A stretch of 64,000 nt of DNA, from contig WACJ01000073.1 in the NCBI GenBank assembly GCA_008973525.1, positions 1,054,001 through 1,118,000 on the forward strand, given 5' to 3'. Under the pieces are notes generated by a model. The model did not search any database and was not told the DNA's origin. It saw only the letters and a program-made list of their open reading frames with translations. The number at the start of each line of letters is the position of its first letter. The first letter of the stretch is position 1. The position numbers were made by a program, and so were the translations under genes. Of the stretch, positions 47,301 to 58,275 are shown one piece after another. This DNA comes from Stenopsyche tienmushanensis (Eukaryota; Arthropoda; Insecta; Trichoptera; Stenopsychidae).

Positions 47301-48419
47301 TTTCATTATAACGCAGCTTTTATTTCATCCCGATGCCTTCAATATATTTATAGGGATTACATTTCCACAAATATTTGGAAGCATCGGATGAAAATAATTA
47401 TCCAATTAACTACCCAATTCATGAACGTTTACTGCCTGTTCTCACCTAAGGCTAAGTAAGCCGATCATATGAGCCTTAATAGGATTTTTTCCACTAATTT
47501 TTGTGGATGATTACGATTTTTTTGTCTCAGGCAACAATCAAACGAGATGGAGCATGAAATTGAAAATATTTCAACGCGATCAAATATTTTCGAAACTCAG
47601 GAATGAATCACATATTTACGCATCATTTGGGTTGATCCTCTTATGACGCCAATTTTCGTCAATATTGTTGACGTAATATTTACTCAAGTTGTTAGTCTTA
47701 ATTGAACAAGCATTTGCTATTTATAACATGACATTTTTGCATAATATCCATCTGAAATAAATCCGCAAATTATCACTGGAGACGAGAAATTAATCGTACA
47801 CGATAACGTCCAATGTACAAGCCAAGATTGATCATTCGTAAGGTTATTTTATGTATTTGATGGAATATGACTGAAACCATTTATTATGAACTTCTTAAAC
47901 CACAATTGTGCAAAAAAAATTAAAAAAATAAAGTATAAACTCAAAAAAATTAAGGGGATTCTTTCATGATAACCTAATATTTTGAATTTCAAACATAAAA
48001 TTTCCATGCTATCTCTAAGCATTTTTCAATGTCCTTAGATAGATGTATATAGTGGACTGTTTATAATTATTATAATCAATGTTTGTATGTCTTCAAAAAG
48101 CATAAAGCATAGTTAATCTTATGCAAACGTGTATGCTGATAATTCATATTTTTATGTTAATCTCATGATATTATGGAATTAAACTGTATTTATAAGCATT
48201 TAATTAATCAATAAGATTGTATAGGTGGGGTTTTTTGTTAAAAAAAAATATTAATTAAATTGTAAATTGGATATCCTGATGTCCTTAAATGGAAGATAGT
48301 CATTTGTTGAATCGAAAAAATGCGATTGATGTAATCGATAGCTTGTTATGTCGTTAAACAGGATTGATGCACAAATATCGATCCGAATTCTTGTTCTGTA
48401 AAAAAAAGACAATTACGGA
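47301..48419. other. Non-coding AT-rich tract
   Basis: Nothing recognisable. Confidence 0.5.
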
Positions 48420-48920
48420 GACAGTGCAGTCGGCTCGTCACTGAAGTCATCTTCGTCTCGTTCTTGGAATGATGACGGAGCAGACTCTCATTGCGCTTAA
48501 TTAGTTTTGACTGACGGTGAACTTTGCATCGGCAATTGCCATCGTGGTCTTCTTTTTTGTGCTCTGGAGCGTTCTAGGGCTGGCAGCCGAACTCTCGTGG
48601 AAGGTGCACCTCCGATTAAACCGATTACGCAATGCTCTCGTGAAAGCGATCGAGTACTTCCAGAAACGGTAAAAACAGTCCTCATCTACAACGCGTATGA
48701 TATAACAGTATACGGACTGTGTAATTATAGACTTGCAGTTCGCCGAGGTATATTTCTGGACCAAATCTTGATGGCAGCGCGGTCCAGGAAGGTGACGGCA
48801 CCCGTAGAGGGTGGAGGATAATATCTCGATTCAATTCCAGTTTGCAAGTAACTCGGAAGCTGCCGCTTTCAGAGATCATCAATAACGTTTCCAGCAGAGT
48901 ACAGCGTTGAGTGCACAAAG
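48420..48920. other. GC-richer island, unrecognised
   Basis: The plus frame 48507-48821 (104 residues) and two minus frames overlap. None shows a known domain. A pyrimidine-poor acceptor-like TTGCAG at about 48734-48739 and GGTAAAA at about 48668 exist, but no coding potential supports an exon. It is a possible regulatory island. Confidence 0.3.
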
Positions 48921-51900
48921 AAAGATCGAATGATTTGAATACTAAAGACCGTATCGGCTATATCGTTATTTTGCAAAGACAATGGGAAATGTTTATTTTA
49001 TACCAACTTCAAAGCGATTTTCAATAGAGCATATGAAAACAAATAGGACGTTATTTGATCCAAAAATACGCCTGAGTAACAATGCTTTGTAATGCCATCA
49101 AATATACGACGTTCATACGAATTTAACTAATCTGTAGCTCTTACGATTTTTTAAACGTAATATCTCAAATCCGCTATAAGCATTTATACATACATTTTGC
49201 TATGGCATTTGTATAGAATATTAAAAGCCTTAATGATGATGATCACGAATCAAGAAATGATAAAAATCACTTCGGTGGAACCGAAAAGAATTACGGTATA
49301 GCGATATCAATAAGGAAGGATCTAAAAAATACGAAGCAATAAAGATGAACGATAGAGCAATCTTTAAGCACTAAGCTAAAGTTCCGTACTATAAGCGCTA
49401 AATAATTGTACAAACAAATCTGCTTCTGTACGCTATGAAATTCAAATATTTATTAATAAAACCATCAATTATATTAAAAAGATTCGGTCAAATGCATGCA
49501 TTCATCGGACAATAATTAGCATTAATCATCGATTGGGAATGTTGCATTGCTATTAGCAGTTTTGCTACGAAAACTAAGAACGACCTTGTCCTAACAAGCA
49601 TTGTTCTTGAGCCTTGAAATTTGTATAAATTGGGTGTCGCAATCCGATTCTTTTTACGAATATTAATTGTTCATATGCGTATTTGAGCGAAAATGAGACA
49701 AACCTCAAACTTAATCCATTGTAATAAGAGTCCAAGATATCAACAATAAGTTAGTACTAATACTCTATTAATATTATTTAAGTATCGATCACATAAGTGC
49801 TTATTAATATCATTTGGCAGGATGAAAATATCCTATATCCTGAAAGTATTTTTCATACAGGGTTAAATAATTTTGAGAAAACCTAAATAATATTGATAGA
49901 GGTATATTCTAAATTAGCTTTTATGGTAGTTATTATACATGAGGAATGGTAATAGCAGATGAATAAATAACGACTTGTTCCAACCGTAATGATGTAATAG
50001 TTTTACAACCACATTTTTCGTCATCGGAATGTCTTTCTTGCAGACCATTCTGGGAAGGCTTCGCCCGATTAAAAAATGGTAAAAAAATCCACAGCAATAA
50101 AGGAATGTCCGTTTTAATAAAAAATATGTATCGGTTAAATCTGATCGCAGCATTAGTGCACCCTGAGTCATGTTTTATTGCTGAAGGCTGTAAAACGGGA
50201 TTGCTCGCGCGTACTCCCACCGTATAATGGTCCTTTTTCAATCTTCCCTTTTTTATCGCATCTTATAATCTCCGGTTGCCATTTAAAGAAGGATTATAAT
50301 GGACTAAAATGCGCAGCTCCGCGCCGACAATAAAAAGGTCATGTCTTTGAGATAAGATACGGCCAGTTTACACCTCGACGGCTATTGAGCTTATTTGAAC
50401 AACTGAAACAGATTTTTTTATTGGATGTTAATAGAGGGTCGATACGATCGCTGTTATATACAATGGAGAAGTCTGCAAAAATTGTTTAACAGGGTTAATT
50501 AATTGGTTCCGATTACATCTCTGCAGACAAAGTGGATCTATTTCTCAAACGAATAAAAGCCTTTTGATTTTTCTGTTTGCTTGGGAAAACAAAGGATTTG
50601 TATGGCATGAATGCCAAAATTAATCTAGTAGACAAATAATAATCATTTGAAGCTGTGTTTGCGATTTCAATACGGGCGAGAAGTAAACGCAAACTAAGGA
50701 GAATCGTGTGGGAAAGAGAGCGTGATGATCACACCCATGAAAATATTGAATTAAAACATTCACATTGCTTGTAGGAAGTTTTTAAATTTTTTTTTTAAGG
50801 AATAAATTAGATCTTAATACACACCATTATGCATGTTCTGCAAAATGATCGTTCAACATAATAATGGCGCAATGTAATAAAGCAAATATTTATAAGCTAA
50901 AATTTGTTATTCTTAGCATGTTTTGCTTAAAATAATAGATGGACTATTTCCATATTTAATACGTTAATTATACGATTTTTGGATATAGAAGAAAAACGTC
51001 TGTGACCTACTGCTTTTAATTGACTTTTGAAGCACTAAAACCCATCAACGGCGATTATCAATTTTGCACAAATATCGACGCATACTATGTAATAGCCTGT
51101 CAGCACTCAAAGGATAATTGAAACCCTTCACCTCGCCTAATAGGATCAATATTGCCATTAACCTTGTGGTATAGAATTTAATAAAGACGAGGAAGTTTGA
51201 CCCTTTAAGCACTCGCATAAGTGCGTTGACTCTTAGATGTAAACATGTGCTTTAGAGCACAATCACTCATCTTTGAAAGACTTTCATATGGCAAACGATG
51301 TATGCGCTCGATCATTACGCAACCACAATGCAATTGAAAATTGGGATGAGCGAAAAGTCGCCATCCTAAGGTCGTCATGCATAATAATGTTAATTCGTTG
51401 CCGGCCGCATGCTATGCATGTTGTAAATTTTTTCGTGTTATTAATATGCAATTTGTTTTGTTGCAGGTAATTTGCTGTTAATTTCACTCTAAAGAAACGA
51501 GAGCGAGCCGCGGTGGTTCGATTGTGTGTGGTATGCTTTGAGGAAGACTAATCAAAATCTAATAACATAATCATAATTTAGTTACGCCCTATATTTGGTT
51601 ATACTAACGATACTTATACAGAAAATGATCCGTTAACTGCAATTAAATACGTGTTGGTTCCATTCAACATTTAAGCCATTCGACGAATCATCAAAATTGA
51701 AGTCATTTATTATCGAAACTGTGTTGAAATTTAGAGAGTTGATGGATCGTATTTGTCGAATTTAAAAGTATTTTTCAAGCTAAATCTACTTTATTTTGTA
51801 AATATTGTTAAATCATTAAGATCAATATAGAAGCATTTTTTGCCAAATTTTAATTACATTTACAGAAGTTTGATTCAATATTAAATTGATGATTGATTGG

Positions 51901-52412
51901 TATATACGCCTGGTCATCTTTTTGCGCGGGGGATGCAACCCCAAAATTATCGTGCATAAATGGGAAGGTCTTCATATAAAACACACAATACTTACATAAG
52001 TTATATATATTTTATTAAAATTTTAGTAATGTATGAACAAATAATGCATTTTTTTAATCATGTTAACTCTACGAATACCGTCTGCACAAATCTGTGTTTT
52101 TCATCATTTCGACTGTATACGCACAATAAAAAAATTAAACTTTATATTTGCATATGTTGTATGAAGATATCATAAATATTATATTTAACTAAAATATTAT
52201 TAAAATAATAATTATCGACTAGTTCTAATGGATCGAGATGTCAGACAAATGTCAGACCTTCAACCACTTACGTGCCGCGAAATAGTGGAATCATAATAGG
52301 AAACCGCGCATATCGAGGGCCGAAATGGAATTCAATATTAGAATTTAAACTTTTGATTCAAACTCTACAATTCTCGGTCGCATATTCTTAACCGTGTTAT
52401 TTTAAAACCATG
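48921..52412. other. Non-coding tract
   Basis: No gene or transposon is recognised. Overlapping minus frames at 49914-50241 and plus/minus frames at 51273-51487 have no motif. Confidence 0.5.
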
Positions 52413-52700
52413 CTAAAAAGCCCAGTGTAAAAATTTTGCAGGCATTTTCATGACTTTCACGTCGGACAATATTTTTCCATACATTTTATTTAAATCCTGT
52501 TTCGTTCTTATACCACTTTTAACTTCAATATCTTTGACTCTTTCGGATGATATTAAAATTATTCTAGTTATATTTTCTTGACTGTTGAAGAGCGTCTCTG
52601 TTTGCTTGTTTAACCGACCCAAGATATCCACATTCCTCACTTTGTCCATTCATAAGACATGCAGCGTTCGTTGGTTTAACAATTTTAACTCTGTTGATGA
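52413..52700 (-). mobile_element. Possible LINE ORF2 C-terminal remnant
   Basis: A minus-strand open piece begins in a context reading RTLHVLWMDKVRNVDILGRL (about 52605-52670), continues NKQTETLF, and ends in a run like LNKMYGKILSDVKVMKMPAK. This resembles the C-terminal segment of insect non-LTR retrotransposon ORF2 proteins, where W.D.VRN.DVLRR is followed by a basic region and a short helical tail. The central GHI/GHVMR and GKR.RGR segments expected in between are missing or altered, so the assignment is tentative. No 3' tail repeat was found. Confidence 0.35.
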
Positions 52701-54882
52701 TGACGTTTTTCTTTAAATTGTTGTTGAGTTGATACAAAAATTTAATACATAAATCTTGCCTATTTATAAAAATGTGACATCAATTTTGATAGTAAATATA
52801 CGATTGCGTGATCGATCTAAATTCGACAATTCCATTGTTGCACATAAATGTGTCGCGGCGCTCATCTTTGATACGCGACGATTATTAATGGTCCATGCTC
52901 GAATTCAATCTCATCGCAGTAACCCTTTGATGCCTTGAAATTGATAAGCCCTGATTGTAAGCTATGCGTCGTGTTTTCGGATAGGGCCGATAATTCATAC
53001 CGATTGTACGAACATAACCGATCCGTATCGATGGCGATTTATCACCTGTACGTGATAGTCCATCTCGGACTATACACTCCGATGAATAACAAATATTACA
53101 AAAGCCAGCCTAGGGTTTCTTGAACTTCCTACGAACGCACATACTATACAATTATTAAAAAATCCATAGGAGTTCGCTTACGTCCAAAGATGGATTATGT
53201 ACCGCAACGGTCGTGATCGCACCGCTGATTCGCTTAAACGCCGCAACACTCCGATGAAATAACAGCTAAAATGGACTAATGATGGTGTGCGAGTGTTAAA
53301 AAATATCTTTTTCGTACGTCCTATATGTGAAATTGTTATTGCGCGTTGTTAATCGACCGATTGTTAAGTGTAGTAAGCCTGTATTGTCTTTTGTGGACAT
53401 GTAGAGCGATCTGGATAAGAGAAAAAGTGATTTCTTAATGTCCGGGTTTTTTGGCATTTTGAAAGAAAATGTGCACTAAAACAGCCATTATCAACACTCC
53501 ATTATTTGGCAAATTAAAATAAAGCTATTATGTACACATTTAATTATCTATATAAAATGGAACATAAACGGCTTAATGGCTCTTTTGCGAAAGACATTCG
53601 TTTTCTCTATACAATACAGCGCTATAAGAACACTATCTAACTTATAGATTGATGCTAAATTCTAATAAGAGCTTTTGCTTGAATTGCAGATTATAAGCGT
53701 TTTAAGTCTTAAAGTGTTTTCAGCACACTTTGAAATATTAAAGATCTAAGTGATTTCAAGCCGTTGAATCGATGTAATTTCCGGCTTAAGATTTCGTATC
53801 AATCTTAACACTCTCTTGTCCGAACTTTGAACCTGTCAAAAAAGCAACTGTTACCGAATCGCATCTTTTTTCTTCGCGCCGTTAAAACGGCGTTTCGGCA
53901 CATTTTTTATCTACCCATTCGGACGTCTCGTTCCATCTATCACGGACACCTTGATGATGATAATCGTCGTAATCTCCATCATTACCCTCGTCACTTCACC
54001 ATTATTACGCAACGTCCCGTTTTGACCGGGTGATCCGCAGCCCGGCGTCCGATTACGGGAAGTCGCTTTAGCATTTCAGAGCTTATAAATTACACAGATG
54101 TATGAATAATAGTTTTCGTGTATTAATTTGACGTGATGATGGAAATTAACTTCTGAAGTGCATCTCGGTAATGTCGGGGCCCGGTTCATGGATGAGTGAA
54201 ATGTTTCATTTACCGGCTAATCGGAGTCTTGGCTCATAAATTCTATGAGGATTTTCGTAATTGTTAATTGGAGAAGTGGCTTCTACGGAAATTACATTAA
54301 AAATAAATTAAAGAAGGAGGCCTCGGAGTAAAAACGAGCAACCTGCGGTCGGTGAGCCCGTTGGTTTACGATGTTACACAAAAAGCTCTTGATGATCTCA
54401 AAATTATTTATATTAAACATCAAATTTTGAGCTCAATTTCCTTATACAATTTTGCATAAACCATTTTAAAAAATCAATATCATTTTGAGCGTCGATTTCT
54501 ATGCTTTTATGAGTATAATATGTTTGTGTTCTTAAATGATTTCATCCAAAATCATTAACATACTAATGCTCACTTATTTGATCTTATGAGATACATGCTG
54601 TTTGTGATCTTGTGTTTTAATTCCGCAAAATAATGTCCTGAGTATTTATACACAAATAGTGCCTTTAAATGAAAATGTTATTCTACGACCTTTTCTCTAT
54701 AATATGTATAATATGCATACAACACAATCATAATACTAATAATTTTACACCAAAAACTTAAAGATTTAACTAAGAATTTGAGCAAAAAATGAGTAAAAAG
54801 CAGTTTATTAGATGTATTACTTCCTTTTATGCAATTACATCACACCGCTCTGTCTAAATCTATATTATATTTATAGATAATA
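52701..54882. other. Non-coding tract with GC-richer parts
   Basis: GC-richer patches lie at about 52830-53260 and 53820-54360. The latter includes many CG dinucleotides and an unremarkable 68-residue open frame. No gene is recognised. Confidence 0.45.
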
Positions 54883-55480
54883 CACCACTCAATAAGTTCG
54901 TAGGATGACAAAATTGTTAACAAAATAGTTTTAGTTGATCATAAATTGAAGTTGCGTGAAATAGCTGACACCTTAACGATATCAGAAGAGAGCATACCTT
55001 AAAGGTATCATTTTGCATAAATATTTGTTCATGAAAAAGCTGTGTTCAAAGTGGGTACCGAATATGTATAACAGTCGATCAAAAACAACAATCCATCGAC
55101 AATTCAGAGCGCTGTTTGAAGCTGTTTCAGCTCAATAAAAAATATTTTTTGATGCGATATGTGACAATAAATACAACATGGATTCATCACTATACTTCAA
55201 AATCACTTTGACAAACAGCTGAGTGAACAGCAACCGACGAAAACTACCCAATGCAACTAAAAACCCAATTGTCATCTGATAAGGTTTTAACCTCCGTATT
55301 TTGATCATCGGTTCGATCGATTATCTTGAAAAAGAAAGAATCATCAATAGCAAATATTATATAGCGCTATGGGTACATTTTATGAACGAATTTGTATTCA
55401 ATGACCCCAAATAAAATAGAAAAACATGTAAAGTGTGTGTATAAGAGTGAAAAAAAATCCTACGAACTTATTGAGTTATG
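54883..55480 (+). mobile_element. mariner of the fourth lineage, internally deleted
   Basis: The terminal inverted repeats are CACCACTCAATAAGTTCGTA at 54883 and TACGAACTTATTGAGTTATG ending at 55480, each flanked by TA. At 598 bp it is about half length. The plus strand, in broken frames, reads DHKLKLREIADTL.ISEESI (HTH region), then a block like RYVTIDTTWIHHYT (about 55150-55190; first catalytic Asp region), then PMQLKTQLSSDKVLTSVF. The second half of the catalytic domain is deleted. It shares termini and protein blocks with 33793-34180. The layout matches irritans-type mariners. Confidence 0.88.
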
Positions 55481-57116
55481 TATTATTTAAATGGATATTA
55501 TTTTAAAACTAAATTTCGTAAAAATAAAGTATAATTACCATAGACAACTTTGCAATATCAAAAAAGCTTTAAAATATCCATTGACCACCAATTGTCTTCT
55601 ATTGTATTGTCTTTAAATCATCAGAATATTATGAATTTGGCATCAAAAATGGTTTCGGATTAATACGCTATTAAATTATCGAATCTTTTACATTCTACTG
55701 ACATAAAAAATATTTTAATGCAATAAATCCATAGTATATTTTGCATATAAACGATGTAAATTTAAGAATTGGGATGTCAGTATCGTCTAATATTTCGTCT
55801 TTATCAGTAATAAATTTGAAATATGTTAATTGAATTACGTTTTATGAATACAGTGTTTCAATAAGTACACCATAAATTCATAGGGGTCAGCTATGCGAAT
55901 TCAAAAATCCCGATAATAAATCTCGTTATACCAGTTTTTTTCGAAAATCGTGTTTTCAAGAATGTAAAATATTATTGATGTTGGGGGTCAATAAATTTAT
56001 TTATTTATTGGTGTATTGATCGCATATTTTTTGGTTTGATTTTCGTCTGGATAATTGGGCTTCGCCCCTTGGGGTCAATAATACAATTAAGTCATTATAT
56101 TAATATATGAAAATATATATATAATTGGAAATCATGTGATGTCACATTGTTTCAAAAGCTTCTCGCTTTTCATTGGGTCTTTGATGTTCTTTTTCCTCGC
56201 TGAGAACCTCTATCATTCTCAAACGAGATGAAAGCACGGCGCTCCACATCATTCAGAATTGACCTTCATTCTTCTTCGTGCGATGTAATTTTTTTGTCGT
56301 AAACAAAGAAATGCATCACTTCTTCGCCGAATGACACTTCTGTCGCATGGTGCACACAATGCATTGAATGAGCCCGAGTTGAATAGATTCTCACGAATGT
56401 ATCATTATTTTTGGAGCATGCTCATAAAAGTTCGTTCACATCGTCATAATAGAAGATCGACCAGTTTTCGACGCAGACCCGCAACAACAATGGCCAATTC
56501 TAATATGCAAATTAATGACCGCAACTGGCAATTTTGCGTTAGGAAAAAAATCCGGAATCGTCAGCTATTTTCGGCAACAGCCTGTTTTACGGCTACAGGG
56601 TGAGATAGTGATGTACCGGAAAGATTCCGTAACGGTTTAGGCATTATATAGTCGGAACCGTCTAATCGCAATTCGTGCACTATCCACAATCGTCAATTGT
56701 TCTTCGGTGCTTCTGCCTTGACCAGATGTAGTGAAACGGCGCATTTTCACTTTCAGACCTGTCGTACAAATTGCATAATGTATCTAATAAAAAAACGCAT
56801 TGAATGCCATATGGCAAGCACAAAACGATTCGTTCATTTACAATTCATTTAAAGTTCACGATGTTTGACGCTATGAACGAAATTGTATATCTTATCCCTG
56901 ACGAAGCAGGATGTGAATATGGGCATGTAATGATAAGGAGCTAAAATTAATAACAGGATATCTGACTCTCATCGTGTGCGTAATAAGTTTACCCATCATA
57001 TTTTTTAGCCCATGGGATCCGGTGGCGTTGATGACTCGTATCCTATCGAAGTTGAAAGGATATAACATAACGTATTGATCCTTAAAATCATTGACATCCT
57101 TAAATGAAATTCAATA
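55481..57116. other. Non-coding tract
   Basis: No gene is recognised. A small GGGC-TTC-GCCC hairpin lies at 56057-56067 beside CCCCTTGGGG. The GC-richer part at 56160-56760 carries a 90-residue open frame with no motif. Confidence 0.45.
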
Positions 57117-57295
57117 CACTTAAACCTTTTTTTATGCAATAGATGCGTTCCGCGGAAAATCGCACAAAAAAGCTATGACTTACATAGAAAAAATGAAGTT
57201 GGAATTTTGAAAATTCCTTCGGAAAATGTATTTTTAATCGTCAAAACATTGAAAATGCAAAAAAATGAAATCATTTTTTTCAAAATTCTAAACTA
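57117..57295 (-). repeat. Modular TATGCGG repeat, copy Y, left half
   Basis: It starts ACACTTAAACCTTTTTTTATGC and contains AGATGCGTTCCGCGGAAAAT, then CGCACAAAAAAGCTATGACT, then TACATAGAAAAAATGAAG (57139-57198). That segment is the reverse complement of 61878-61938. The mariner at 57296 interrupts the copy, which resumes at 58050. Confidence 0.6.
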
Positions 57296-58049
57296 TTAGG
57301 GTGTCCCATAAATTTCTTTCGTTTTCATAAACTAAACAATAATTTGTATTACATCAAAATTTATTGAATAATATATGATCCAATTTGTTCTATTACCTTT
57401 CTTCATCTCTCCGGAAGCCTCAAAATGCCTTCTTGCCAAAATTTTCCAGGTTTTCCATTAATCAAGGTACATGTTTATATTATTTTTTGAATTAAAATCT
57501 GAATGGGCAATTTCCTGAGAGTATGGAGGATGAGGTAAAACATCCAGTCAAATGATAATAATTTATTTCTGGCAATTGCATCCTTTAGATTGTCTAGTTG
57601 GAAACAATATTATGTTGAATTGATCGTTTCACCTTGCTGAAGTAGCTCATAATAAACTACCCCTTTCTAGTCCCACCAAATGCATAGCAAAACTTTTTTT
57701 GGATGTAGACCAGGTTTAGCTACAGCTAAAGTTTCCAGTTTCAAGACCGTTTACGTTGGATATTCTCATAGAGTATCCAAATTTCATCTCCAGTGACAAG
57801 TCTCTTCAAAAAAGGTTGGCTGTTATGTCGTTGGAGAAGAAGATCGCATATTGAAATATGCTAAAGTTTATTTGAGTCAGTCAGTCACACATCTGAACGA
57901 TTGATGTAGTTCAATTTTATCAGATGATTATGGACGGATGTTCGTAGAATTGTTGGCTATTTCGCGAACAGTATATCGCGGGTTTTCTTCAAACATGGCT
58001 ATGATTAGATCTGTGTTCATTTGCGAAAGAGACTTATGGGACATCCTAA
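57296..58049 (-). mobile_element. mariner element, copy D, nested in another repeat
   Basis: The terminal repeats are TTAGGGTGTCCCATAAATTT at 57296 and ...GACTTATGGGACATCCTAA ending 58049, with TA on both sides. It is 754 bp, with deletions in the C-terminal half (the APSDYYLF and HHDNA blocks are largely gone). More of the 5' region remains than in copies A-C: on the minus strand the piece after the right terminus reads MNTDLIIAMFEENPRYTVREIAN, part of the DNA-binding half. Stops and frameshifts are present throughout. It is the same family as copies A, B and C. Confidence 0.92.
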
Positions 58050-58275
58050 TAGAATAAAGGGCGTGATCGTATATTCAGCGATAACAGATGCAATATGATT
58101 GACACAGTCTCAAATTATAGTTTTTTTTTAAAAAAAATCGGTTAGTGTTGATGATTTATTTCCTATTTTATCCAAAATATCTCGATACGTACCCGTTATG
58201 AAATAAATAAAGAAAAAATTGATTTAAAAAAACCGCATAACTTCGAAATCGCACAAAAAAGTCTTTGTGTATTAT
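58050..58275 (-). repeat. Modular TATGCGG repeat, copy Y, right half
   Basis: The segment 58231-58270, ACCGCATAACTTCGAAATCG followed by CACAAAAAAGTC, is the reverse complement of 61469-61508. Without the nested mariner, the two modules of copy Y would be about 280 bp apart, versus adjacent in copy X. Confidence 0.55.

Noticed and set aside
56050..56076. GGGC-TTC-GCCC hairpin next to CCCCTTGGGG as a terminator or regulatory RNA
   Set aside because: Very short stems in a eukaryotic non-coding region with no transcript context.
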